A stretch of 64,000 nt of DNA from Otis tarda. Lineage: Eukaryota > Chordata > Aves > Otidiformes > Otididae. Made by a program: the position numbers and the translations under genes. Below are positions 49,101 to 60,701 of this stretch, one piece after another. The notes below the pieces were generated by a model, which was given only the letters and a program-made list of their open reading frames with translations, was not told the origin of the DNA and did no database searches. The stretch is taken from contig JAPMTP010000104.1 of the NCBI GenBank assembly GCA_026413225.1, forward strand, positions 1 through 64,000. Reading direction: 5' to 3'. Numbering within the stretch: the stretch's first letter is position 1; each line of letters starts with the position of its first letter.

Positions 49101-51956
49101 TCGCACGATTGCTCCCACACCAAAAGTGCCAACCACTCAAGCTTTTGCTGTTCCTCAGCGGCCATTGGCAGCGCATCTACAGCACCACAGACATTGGGGC
49201 TCCGGACTTTCCCTGAGGAGCAGGACTTCGACGTTTGCCGCCAGCTGCACGTGGGCGCCCCTCGAAAAAAAATCCCAAAAAATCACAAACGTCGGACGAT
49301 TGCTCCCACACCAAAAGTGCCAGCCACTCAAGCTCCTACTGCTCCTCAGCGGCCATTGGCAGCGCATCTACAGCACCACAGACATTGGGGCTCCAGGATT
49401 TCCCTGAGGAGCAGGGCTTCGACGTTTGCCACCAGCTGCACGTGGGCGTCCCCCTTAAAAAATACCCCGAAATATCACGAACGTGGGACGATTGCTCCCA
49501 CACCAAAAGTGCCAGCCACTCAAGCTCTTGCTGCTCCTCAGCGGCCATTGGCAGCGCATCTACAGCACCACAGACTTTTGGGCTCCGGGCTTTAGCTGAG
49601 GAGCAGGGCTTCAACGTTTGCCACCAGCCGCACCTCGGCGCCACCTGAAAAAAACCCCGAAAAATCACGAACGTCGGACGATTGCTCCCAAACGAAAAGT
49701 GCCAGCCACTCAAGCTCTTGCTGCACCTCAGCGGCCATTGGCACAGCATCTACAGCACCACAGACACTGGGGCTCCGAGCTTTCCCTGAGGAGTAGGGCT
49801 TCGACGTTTGCCACCAGCCGCACATGGGCGCCCCCTGAAAAAAACCCCGAAAAATCATGAACGTCGGACGATTGCTCCCACACCAAAAGTGCCAGCCACT
49901 CAAGCTCTTGCTGCTCCTCAGCGGCCATTGGCAGCGCATCTACACCACCACAGACATCGGGGCTCCGGACATTCCCTGAGGAGCAGGGCTTCGACGTTTG
50001 CCACCAGCTGCACCTGGGCGCCCCCCAGAAAAAAACCCTGAAATATCGCGAACGTCGCACGATTGATCCCACACCAAAAGTGACACCCACTCAAGCTCTT
50101 GCTGCTCCTCAGCGGCCATTGCCAGCGCATCTACAGCACCACAGGCACTGGGGCTCCGGGCTTTCCCTGAGGAGCAGGGCTTCAACGCTTGCCACGAACT
50201 GCACCTGGGCGCCCCTTAAATTAAACCCCGAAAAATCACGAACGTCGGACGATTGCTCCCACACCAAAAGTGCCAGCCACTCAAGCTCTTGCTACTCCTC
50301 AGCGGCCATTGGCAGCGCATCTACAGCACCACAGACATTGGGGCTCCGGGCTTACCCTGAGTAGTAGGGCTTCGACGTTTACCACCAGCTGCACGTGGGA
50401 GCCCCCCAAAAAAAAAACCGCAAAAATCACGAACGTCGGACGATTGCTCCCACACCAAAAGTGCCAGCCGCTCAAGCTCTTGCTGCTCTTCAGCGGCCAT
50501 TGGCAGCGCATCTACAGCAGCACAGACATTGGGGCTCCGGGCTCTCCCTGAGGAGCAGGGCTTTCACGTTTGTAACCAGCTTTACCTGGGCGTCCCCCGA
50601 AAAAAAAAGCTGAAAAATCATGAACGTCGCACGATTGCTCACACACCATAAGTGCCAGCCACTCAAGCTTTTGCTGTTCCTCAGCGGCCATTGGCAGCGC
50701 ATCTACAGCACCACAAACATTGGGGCTCCGGACTTTCCGTGAGGCGCAGGGCTTCGACGTTTGCCACCAGCTGCACGTGGGCCCCCCCTGAAAAAAAACC
50801 CCGAAATATCACGACCGTGGGATGATTGCTCCCACCCCAAAAGTGCCAGCCACTCAAGCTCTTGCTGCTCCTCAGCGGCCATTGGCAGCGCATCTACAGC
50901 ACCACAGACATAGGGTCTCTGGGCTTTCCCTGAGTAGTAGGGCTTCGACGTTTACCACCAGCTGTACGTGGGAGATCCCCGAAAAAAAACCCGCAAAAAT
51001 CACGAACGTCGGACGATTGCTCCCACCCCAAAAGTGCCAGCCGCTCAAGCTCTTGCTGCTCCTCAGTGGCCATTGGCAGCGCATCTACAGCACCACAGAC
51101 ACTGGGGCTCCGGACATTCCCTGAGGAGCAGGGCTTCGACGTTTGCCACCAGCTGCACCTGGGCGCCCCCCTGAAAAAAACCCTGAAAAATCGCGAACGT
51201 CGCACGATTGCTCCCACACCAAAAGTGCCAGCCACTCAAGCTCTTGCTACTCCTCAGCGGCCATTGGCAGCGCATCTACAGCACCACAGACATTGGGGGT
51301 CTGGGCTTTCCCTGAGGAGCAGGGCTTCAACGTTTACCACCAGCTGCACGTGGGTGCCCCCCGAAAAAAAAAACCCGAAAAATCACGAACGTCGGACGAT
51401 TGCTCCCACACCAAAAGTGCCAGCCAATCAAGCTCCCGCTCCTCCTCAGCGGCCACTGGCAGCGCATCTACAGCACCACAGACATTGGGGCTCCGGGCTT
51501 TCCCTGAGGTGCAGGGCTTCGACGTTTGCCACCAGCTGCACGTGGGCCCCCCCCGAAAAAAACCCCGAAAAATCACGAACATCGGACGATTGCTCCCACA
51601 CCAAAAGTGCAAGCCACTCAAGCTCTTGCTGCTCCTCAGCGGCCATTGGCAGCACATCTACACCACCACAGACACTGGGGCTCCGGTCTTTCCCTGAGGA
51701 GCAGGGCTTCGACGTTTGCCACCAGCTGCATCTGCGGGCCCCTCGAAAAAAAACCCAAAAAATCACGAACGTCGGACGATTGCTCCCACACCAAAAGTGC
51801 CAGCCACTCAAGCTCTTGCTGCTCCTCCACAGCCATTGGCAGCGCATCTACAGCACCACAGACATTGGGGCTCCGGGCTTTCCCCGAGGAGCAGGGCTTC
51901 GACGTTTGCCACCAGCTGCACCTGGGCGCCCCCTGAAAACAAACCCCGAAAAATCA
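43117..51956 (+). repeat. 190-191 bp satellite array, right segment
   Basis: About 46 monomers in the same orientation, more mixed than the HOR block. Short multi-monomer duplications are visible: TTAACAGCTCATCTGCAGC at about 45,156 and 46,685 (8 monomers apart) and CGCAACTATAGCACCACAG at about 47,265 and 48,027 (4 monomers apart). Linkers with CCCTAACAAAAACC and GAAAAATATA define local subtypes. It ends at a CR1 insertion. Confidence 0.93.
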
Positions 51957-53927
51957 TAGAATCATAGAATCATAGAATGGTTAGAGCTGGAAGGGACCTT
52001 CACCGGTCATCTAGTCCAACCCCCCTGCAAGAAGCAGGGACATCCCTGACTAGATCAGGTTGCTCAGAGCCTCATCCCGTCTGGCCTTGAACATTTCCTG
52101 GGATGGGGCATCCACCACCTTTCTGGGCAACCTGTTCCAGTGCTCTACAACTCTCATTGTAAAAAATTTTTTTCTAATATCTAATGTAAATCTACCTACT
52201 TCTAATTTAAACCCATTACCCCTTGTCCTATCACAACAGGCCCTACTGAACAGATTCTACCCATCTTTCCTGTAGGCCCCCTTGAGGTATTGGAAGACTG
52301 CTATCAGGTCTCCCCAGAGCCTCCTCTTCTCCAGGCTGAACAGCCCCAACTCTCTCAGCCTGTCCTCATAAGAGAGGTGCTCCAGCCTTCTGATCATCTT
52401 TGTGGCCCTCCTCTGGACCTTCTCCAACTGGTCCATGTCCTTCTTGTGTTGGGGGCTCCAGAACTGGACACAGTACTCCAGGTGGGGTCTCACCAGGGCA
52501 GAGTAGAGGGGCAGAATCACCTCCCTCGACCTGCTGGCCACGCTCCTCTTGATGCAGCCCAGGATGCGGTTGGCCTTCTGGGCCGCAAGGGCGCATTGCC
52601 CGCTCATGTTGAGCCTCCCGTCTACCAGCACTCCCAAGTCTTTCTCCTCAGGGCTGCTCTCAATCCATTCTCCGCCCAGCCTGTATTTGTGCCTGGGATT
52701 GCCACGACCCAGGTGCAGGACCTTGCACTTGGCCTTGTTGAACTTCATGAGGTTGGCACGGGCCCACCTCTCCAGCCTGTCCAGGTCCCTCTGGATGACA
52801 TCCCTCCCTTCCAGTGAGTCGACGGCACCACACAGCTTGGTGTCATCGGCGAACTTGCTGAGGGTGCACTCTATCCCACTGTCCATATCGCCGACAAAGA
52901 TGTTGAACAGGGCCGGGCCCAACACGGACCCCTGAGGGATGCCACTGGTGACCGGTCTCCACTTGGACATTGAGCCGTTGACCACCACTCTCTGAGTGCG
53001 GCCATCCAGCCAACTCCTTATCCACCGAGTGGTCCGTCCATCGAACCCATGCCTCTCTAGTTTAGAGAGAAGGATGTCATGCGGGACAGTGTCAAATGCC
53101 TTGCACAAGTCCAGGTAGATGATATCCGTTGCCCGTCCCTTGTCCACCGATGCTGTTACCCCGTCATAAAAGGCCACCAAATTGGTCAGGCACGATCTGC
53201 CCTTGGTGAAGCCATGTTGGCTGTCACCAACCACCTCCTTGCTCTCCATGTGCCTTAGCATGGTTTCCAGGAGAATCTGCTCCATGACCTTGCCAGGCAC
53301 GGAGGTGAGGCTGACCGGCCTGTAGTTGCCCGGGTCTTCCTTACTCCCCTTTTTAAAAATGGGGGTTATGTTCCCTCTCTTCCAGTCAGCGGGGACCTCA
53401 CCAGACCTCCACGATTTCTCAAATATGATGGCCAGTGGCTTGGCAACTTCATCCGCCAGTTCCCTCAGGACGCACGGATGGATCTCATCAGGCCCCATGG
53501 ACTTGTGCACCTTCAAGTTCCTTAGATGATCCCGAACCTGCTCTTCAAGCACCGTGGGCGGTTCTTCATCCTCGCAGTCCCTGCCTGTGCCTTCCACAGC
53601 TTGGGTGCGGAGACAAGAGCACTTATGAGTGAAGACTGAGGCAAAAAAGTCATTGAGTATCTCAGTCTTCTCCACATCCCGGGTAACCACGACACCCGTT
53701 ACCTTCCGGAGGGGGCCTACATTCTCCTTGGATTTTCTTTTGTGCCCTACATACCTGTAAAAGCTTTTCTTGTTACTTTTTATATCCCTGGCCAGATTCG
53801 ATTCCGTCAGGGCTTTAGCCTTCCTCACACCATCCCTGGCCCCTCACACAGCCACTCGGTAGTCCTCCCAGGCTACCTGTCCCCGCTTCGACCCTCTATA
53901 GGCTTCCATCTTTACTTTCAGTTGGTC
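51957..53927 (-). mobile_element. 5'-truncated CR1 LINE inserted in satellite
   Basis: On the minus strand the element runs from 53,927 to its 3' tail of ATTCTATG octamers at 51,957-51,980. It lies inside one satellite monomer, flanked by AATCA on both sides (51,952-51,956 and 53,928-53,932). These may be a 5-bp target duplication or microhomology. It is truncated within ORF2, upstream of the RT domain and after the endonuclease. It is a few percent diverged from the CR1 at 60,603-64,000. Confidence 0.93.
52000..53925 (-). pseudogene. CR1 ORF2 reverse transcriptase (truncated, nonsense mutation)
   Basis: The open frame 53,828-52,257 (523 codons) is a non-LTR retrotransposon reverse transcriptase, the enzyme that copies CR1 RNA at the nicked target. 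Visible blocks include [31 protein letters not shown] and the catalytic FADD (about residue 326). The N-terminal endonuclease is missing through 5' truncation. A GAG-to-TAG change at 52,257-52,259 ends the frame about 75 codons before the stop used in the related copy. In contrast, this copy keeps a T run (near 53,780) that is one base short in the other copy. Dead copy with a still recognisable catalytic core. Confidence 0.93.
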
Positions 53928-53932
53928 AATCA

Positions 53933-56811
53933 CAAACGTCGGACTATTGCTCCCACACCTAAAGTGCCAGCCACTCAAGCTCTTGCTGCTCCTCAGCGGC
54001 CATTGGCAGCGCATCTACAGCAGCACAGACACTGGGACTCCGGGCTTTCCCTGAGGAGCAGGGCTTCGACGTTTGCCACCAGCTGCACATGGGCGCCCCC
54101 CTAACAAAAACCCCAAAAAATCACGAACGTGGGACGATTGCTCCCACCCCAAAAGTGCCAGCCACTCAAGCTCTTGCTGCTCCTCAGCGGCCATTGGCAG
54201 CGCATTTAGAGCAGCACAGACAATGGAGCTCGGGGCTTTCCCTGAGGAGCAGGGCTTCGACCTTTGCCACCAGCTGCACGTGGGCTCGCCCCGAAAAAGA
54301 ACCCCAAAATATCACGAACTTCGGACGATTGCTCCCACACCAAAAGTGCCAGCCACTCAAGCTCTTGCTGCTCCTCAGCGCCCATTGGGAACGCATCTAC
54401 AGCAGCACAGACACTGGGGCTCCGGGCTTTCCCTGAGGAGCAGGGCTTCGATGTTTGCCACCAGCGGCACCTGAACGCCCCCGAAAAAGAACTACGAAAA
54501 ATCACGAACGTCGGACGACTGATCCCACACCAAAAGTGGCAGCCACTCAAGCTCTTGCTGTTCCTCAGCGGCCATTGCCAGCGCATCTACAGCAGCATAG
54601 ACAATGGAGACTTGGGACTTTAGCCGAGGAGCAGGGCAGCGATGTTCGCCACCAGCTGCACGTGGCCGCACCCCCGAAAAAGAACCCCAAAAATCATGAA
54701 CGTTCGACGATTGCTCCCACACCAAAAGTGCCAGCCACTCAAGCTCTTGCTGCTCCTCAGCGGCCATTGGCAACACACATACACCATCACAGACATTGGG
54801 GCTCTTGGCTTTCCCTGAGGAGCAGGGCTTCGACGTTTGCCAACAGCTGCAGGTGGCGCCCCCCGAAAAAAACCCCCGAAAAATTACGAACGTTGGACGA
54901 TTCCTCCCATACCAAAAGTGCCAGCCACTCAAGCTCTTGCTGCTCCTCAGCGGCCATTGGTAGCGCATCTATAGCAGCACAGACACTGGGGCTCCGGTTT
55001 TCACCTGAGGAGCAGGGCTTCGACGTTTGCCACCAGCCGCATCTCGGCGCAACCCGAAAAAATAACCCCGAAAAATCACGAACGTCGGATGATTGCTCCC
55101 ACCCCAAAAATGCCAGCCACTCAAGCTCTTGCTGCTCCTCAGCAGCCATTGGGAACGCATCTACAGCAGCATATACGCTGGGCCTCCGGGCTTTACCTGA
55201 GGAGCAGGGCTTCGACGTTTGCCACTAGCTGCACCTGGGCGCCCCCCGAAAAAAAACCCCGAAAAATCACGAACATCGGACGATTGCTCCCACCCCAAAA
55301 GTGCCAGCCACTCAAGCTCTTGCTGCTCCTCAGCAGCCATTGGCAGCGCATCTACAGCACCACAGACTATGGAGCTCGGGGCTTTCCCTGAGGAGCAGGG
55401 CTTCGACGTTTGCCACCAGCTGCACGGAAGCGCCCTCTGAAAAGAACCCCAAAAATCACGAACGTTGGACGATTGCTCCCACACCAAAAGTGCTAGCCAC
55501 TCAAGGTCTTGCTGATCCTCAGCGCCCATTGGCAACACATGTACAGCAGCACAGACACTGGGGCTCTGGGCTTTCCCTGAGGAGCAGGGCTTCGAAGTTT
55601 GCCACCAGCCGCACCTCGGCGCAACCCGAAAAAAAACCCCGAAAAATCACCAACGTCGGATGATTGCTCCCACCCCAAAACTGCCAGACACTCAAGCTCT
55701 TGCTGGTCCTCAGCAGCCATTGGCAGCTCATTTACAGCAGCACAGACAATGGAGCTTGAGGCTTTAGCTGAGGAGCAGGGCAGCGATGTTTGCCACCAGC
55801 TGCACGTGGTCGCCCCCCGAAAAAGAACCCCAAAAAATCACGAACGTCGGACGATTGCTCCCACACCAAAAGTGCCAGCCACTCAAGCTCTTGCTGCTCC
55901 TCAGCGGTTATTGGCAACGCATCTACAGCAGCAGAGACGCTGGGGCTCCGGGCTTTCCCTGAGGAGCAGGGCTTCGACGTTTGCCACCAGCTGCACCTGG
56001 GCGCTCCCCTAAAAAAAACCCCGAAAAATCACGAACGTCGGACGATTGCTCCCACACCAAAAGTGCCAGCCACTCAAGCTCTTCCTGCTCCTCAGTAGCC
56101 AGTGGCAGCGCATCTACAGCACCACAGACACTGGAGCTCTGGGCTTTTGTCGAGGAGCAGGGCTTCGACATTTGCCACCAGCTGCAGGTGGCGCGCCCAA
56201 AAGAAAACCCCCAAAAATTACTAACGTCGGACGATTGCTCCCACACCAAAAGTGCCAGCCACTCAAGCTCTTGCTGCTCCTCAGCGGCCATTGGCCGCGC
56301 ATCTACAGCAGCACAGACATTGGGGCTCCGGGCTTTCCCTCAGGAGCAGGGCTTCGATGTTTGCCTCTAGCTGCACTTGGGCACCCCCGAAAAACTCCCC
56401 GAAAAATCACGAACGTCGGACGATTGCTCCCACCCCTAAAGGGCCATCCATTCAAGCTCTTGCTGCTCCTCTGCGGCCATTGGCAGCGCATCTACAGCAC
56501 CACAGACAATGGAGCTCAGGGCTTCAGCCAAGGAGCAGGGCTTAGACGTTTGCCACCAGCTGCACCTGGGTTCCCCCGAAAAAAAACCCTGAAAAATCAC
56601 GAACGTTGGACGATTGCTCCCACACCAAAAGTGCCAGCCACTCAAGCTCTTGCTGCTCCTCAGCGGCCATTGGCAGCGCATCTACAGCACCACAGACATT
56701 TGGGCTCTGGGCTTTCCCTGAGAAGTAGGGCTTCGACATTCCCCACCAGCTGCACGTGGGCGCCCCCGAAAAGTAACCGCGAAAAATCACGAACGTCGGA
56801 CGATTGCTCCC
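53933..56811 (+). repeat. 190-191 bp satellite array between CR1 and solo LTR
   Basis: About 15 monomers continuing the array in the same orientation after the CR1. They are somewhat more divergent (GACAATGGAGCTC and GAAAAAGAACC variants are common), suggesting less recent homogenisation toward this flank. Confidence 0.93.
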
Positions 56812-56937
56812 TGTTCTGGTTTTGTTAGTGAGGGGGGGCCTAAGGTGGTAGCTTCTGTAGGAAACTGCTAGAAGTCGCTCCCCTTTGTTCAGTGGACTCG
56901 GCCAGGCCTAGGGCGGACCCGCTGCTGGCCAAGGCCG

Positions 56938-56992
56938 AGCCAATTGGTAGCGGAACGTCCCGTGATAACGCCTCTGCGATAACTTATTTAAG
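56938..56992 (+). promoter_or_regulatory. LTR CCAAT and TATA-like promoter
   Basis: GCCAATTGG followed about 38 bp later by TTATTTAAG, near 170 bp into the LTR. If active, transcription would run rightward toward the adjacent satellite. Confidence 0.5.
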
Positions 56993-57764
56993 TAGGGGAA
57001 AACAGGAAAAAAAAAAAAGAGAAGAGAAGATGTGAAGCAGCTGAGCGGGGGGCAGAGAGGGGGAGGCGCGAGCCTCGTGGGCCTTGCAGGCCTCACCCTC
57101 TGGCCTCCCGCCGGGCAGCCGACTGGGCCCAAGTCAGCCCGGCCTGGCTGCAAGAAGTGGAGAGGAGATGAGAAGTGAACAAGATGTAAAAAGGATCCTG
57201 AGAGGCGTCTGCCAGCCTGTTGTAAGGAACGGCTGCAGACGCCAAGGTCAGTGAAGAAGGAGGGAGGAGTAATGCGGCTCCTGGCCAAGATTCCTCTGCA
57301 ACTCTTGGTGAAGACCATGGTGGAGCGGGTTGTCCCCCTGCAGCCCATGGAGGTCCACGGAGGGGCAGAGATCCACCTGCAGCCCGTGGAGGACCCCACG
57401 CTGGAGCAGGTGGAGGCCTGAAGGAGGCTGTGGCCCGTGGAGGGCCCGCTGGGACAGCTGTTCTAGAGGGACTGCACCCCGTGGAAGAGATGACCCACGC
57501 CGGAGCAGTTTCACGAAGGACTGTGGCCCGTGGGAGGGACCCCACGATGGAGCAGAGGAGGAATGCGAGGAGTTCTTCCCCCGACGATGACACAGCGGCA
57601 TAAAACAGCGCGTGATGAACTGACCGCGACCACCATTCCCTTTTCCCCACCCCGGTGCTGCTCGGGAGGGAGGGGAGATAGTATAGATAATGTTAAGCTT
57701 GGGAAGAGGGAGGGGTGGGGGGAGGTTATCTTGTTCCCTGTCTCATTCTCCTGCTAATTTTAGA

Positions 57765-57770
57765 AATAAA
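57765..57770 (+). terminator. LTR polyadenylation signal
   Basis: AATAAA about 180 bp before the LTR end, conserved at 1,389-1,394 in the related LTR. It confirms LTR polarity. Confidence 0.5.
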
Positions 57771-57952
57771 TGAATAGTTTTCCCCAAGTCGAGTCTGTTT
57801 TGCCCGTGACGGTAACTTTAAGGATTTCTACCCGTCCTTATCTCAAACCTTGAGCCGTTTTTCTTGTATCATCTCCTCCAATTCTCTCGGAGGGTGGGGG
57901 GAGCGAGAGAGAGACTGCGTAGTCTGGTCCCGATCGGGGCTGAACTACGACA

Positions 57953-60602
57953 CACCCACACCAAAAGTGCCAGACATTCAAGCTCTTGGTGCTCCTAAGC
58001 GGCCATTGGCAGCGCATCTACAGCACCACAGACATGGGGGCTCCAGGCTTTCCCTGAGGAGCAGGGCTTCGATGTTTGCCACCAGCTGAACGTGGGCGCA
58101 CCCCGAAAATATAGCCTGAAAAATCACGAACGTCGGACGATTGCTCCCACAACAAAAGTGCCAGCCACTCATGCTCTAGCTGCTCCTCAGCGGCTATTAG
58201 CAGCTCATCTGCAGCAGCACAGACATTCGTGATCCGGGCTTTCCCTGAGGAGCAGGGCTTCGACGTTTGCCACCAGCTGCACCTGGGCGCCCCCGAAAAA
58301 AAAAACCCCGAAAAATCACGAACATCGGACGACTGCTCCCACAACAAAAGTGCCAGCCACTCAAGCTCTTGCTGCTCCTCAGCGGCCATTGGCAGCGCAT
58401 CTACAGTAGCACAGACATTGGGGCTCCGGCCTTTCCCTGAGGAGCAGGACTTCGAGGTTTGCCACGAGCTGCACCTGGGCTCCCTCGAAAAATAAACCTC
58501 GAAATATCACGAACGTCAGACGATTGCTCCCACACCAAAAGTGCCAGCCACTCAAGCTCTTGCTGCTCCTCAGCGGCCATTGGCAGCGCATCTACAGCAC
58601 CACAGACACTGGGGCTCCGGGCTTTCCCTGAGGAGCAGGGCTTTGACGTTTGCCACCAGCTGCACGTGGGCGCCCCCCGAAAAAAAAACCCCGAAAAATC
58701 ACGAACGTCGGACGATTGCTCCCACACCAAAAGTGCCAGCCACTCAAGCTCTTGCTGCTCCTCAGTGGCCATTGGCAGCTCATCTACAGCACCACAGACA
58801 CTGGGGCTCCGGGCTTTCCCTGAGGAGCAGGGCTTCGACGTTTGCCACCAGCTGCACATGGGACCCCCCCGGAAAAAACCCCGAAAAATCGCGAACGTCG
58901 GACGATTGCTCCCACACCAAAAGTGCCAGCCACTCAAGCTCTTGCTGTTCCTCAGCGGCCATTGGTAGTGCATCTACAGCAGCACAGACATTGGGGCTCC
59001 GGGCTTTCCCTGAGGAGCAGGGCTTCGACGTTTGCCACCAGCTGTACCTGGTCACCCCCCGAAAAAAAAAACAAAAAATCACGAACGTCGGACGATTGCT
59101 CCCACACAAAAGTGCCAGCCACTCAAGCTCTTGCTGCTCCTCAGCAGCCATTGGCAGCGCATCTACAGCACCACAGACATTGGGGCTCCGGTCTTTCCCT
59201 GAGGAGCAGGGCTTCGACGTTTTCCACTAGCTGCACCTGGGCGCCCCCCGAAAAAAAACGCGAAAAATCACGAACGTCGGACGATTGCTCCCACACCAAA
59301 AGTGCCAGCCACTCGAGCTCTTGCTGGTCCTCAGCGGCCATTGGTAGCGCATCTACAGCACCACAGACATTGGGGCTCCGGGCTTTCCCTGAGGAGCAGG
59401 GTTTCGACGTTTGCCACCAGCTGCACCTGGTCGCCCCCCGAAAAAAAAAACGAAAATTCACGAACGTCGGACGATTGCTCCCACCCCAAAAGTGCCAGCC
59501 ACTCAAGCTCTTGCTGCTCCTCAGCGGCCATTGGCAGCGCATCTACAGCACCACAGACACTGGGGCTCCGGGCTTTCCCTGAGGAGCGGGGCTTTGACGT
59601 TTGCCACAAGCTGCATGTGGGTGCCCCCCCGAAAAAAAAACCCCGAAAAATCACGAACGTCGGACAATTGCTCCCACCCCAAAAGTGCCAGCCACTCAAG
59701 CTCTTGCTGCTCCTCAGCGGCCATTGGCAGGTCATCTACAGCACCACAGACACTGGGGCTCCCGGCTTTCCCTGAGGAGCAGGGCTTCGACGTTTGCCAC
59801 CAGCTGCACATGGGCCCCCCGGAAAAAAGCTAGAAAAATCGCGAACGTCGGACGATTGCTCCCACACCAAAAGTGCCAGCCACTCAAGCTCTTGCTGCTC
59901 CTCAGTGGCCATTGGCAGCGCATCTACAGCACTACAGACATTGGGACTCCGGGCTTTCCCTGAGGAGCAAGGCTTCGAAGTTTGCCACCAGCTGCACCTG
60001 GGTGCTCCCAGAAAAAAACCCGACAAAATCACGAACGTCGGACGATTGCTCCCACACCAAAAGTGCCAGCCACTCAAGCTCTTGCTGCTCCTCAGCGGCC
60101 ATTGGTAGCGCATCTACAGCACCACAGACATTGGGGCTCCGGGCTTTCCCTGAGGAGCAGGGTTTCGACGTTTGCCACCAGATGCACGTGGGCGCCCCCC
60201 GAAAAAAAAAACGAAAATTCACGAACGTCGGACGATTGCTCCCACACCAAAAGTGCCAGCCACTCAAGCTCTTGCTGCTCCTCAGTGGCCATTGGCAGCG
60301 CATCTACAGCACCACAGACATTGGGGCTCCGGGCTTTCCCTGAGGAGCAGCGCTTCGACGTTTGCCACCAGCTGCACCTGGGCGCCCCCGAAAAAAACCC
60401 CGAAAAATCACGAACGTCGGACGATTGCTCCCACACCAAAAGTGCCAGCCACTCAAGCTCTTGCTGCTCCTCAGCGGCCATTGGCAGAGCATCTACAGCA
60501 CCACAGACACTGGGGCTCCGGCCTTTCCCTGACGAGCAGGGCTTCGATGTTTGCCAGCAGCTGCACCTGGGCGCCCACTGAAAAAAAAACCCCGAAAAAT
60601 CA
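57953..60602 (+). repeat. 190-191 bp satellite array between solo LTR and second CR1
   Basis: About 14 monomers, same orientation, more homogeneous than the 53,933-56,811 stretch, with long A-run linkers and GAAAATTCACGAACG variants. It ends at a CR1 tail after GAAAAATCA. Confidence 0.93.
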
Positions 60603-60701
60603 TAGAATCATAGAATCATAGAATCATAGAATGGTTAGAGTTGGAAGGGACCTTCAAAGGTCATCTAGTCCAACCCCCTGCAAGAGCAGGGACATCCCTG
60701 A

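Larger units (their letters stand above)
56812..57952 (+). mobile_element. Solo LTR (1,141 bp) inserted in satellite
   Basis: Begins TGTTCTGGTTTTG and ends CTGAACTACGACA. Flanks CTCCC (56,807-56,811) and CACCC (57,953-57,957) are a 5-bp target duplication with one mismatch. Removing the LTR and one flank restores a perfect monomer (ATTGCTCCCACACC). CCAAT box at 56,938-56,946, TATA-like TTATTTAAG at 56,984-56,992, polyadenylation signal AATAAA at 57,765-57,770. This is the longest copy of the family that also lies antisense in both proviral arms; it carries about 275 bp they lack. It inserted after array formation. Open frames on either strand look accidental. Confidence 0.92.

Noticed and set aside
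17501-51956. CRISPR-like repeat/spacer array
   Set aside because: The repeating unit is the whole 190-191 bp with no unique spacers, no leader and no cas genes, in a vertebrate-type context.
52290-52817. Plus-strand open frames across the CR1 copies (52,290-52,935 and 60,942-61,625)
   Set aside because: These are antisense shadows of the conserved CR1 reverse transcriptase frame and occur at the same positions in both copies.
17501-60602. Hundreds of open frames of 60-501 codons on both strands that could be read as a multigene family
   Set aside because: They recur with the 190-bp period in several frames on both strands, start at repeat-borne ATGs, and show no frame-preserving indel pattern. 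They are products of a stop-poor tandem repeat.
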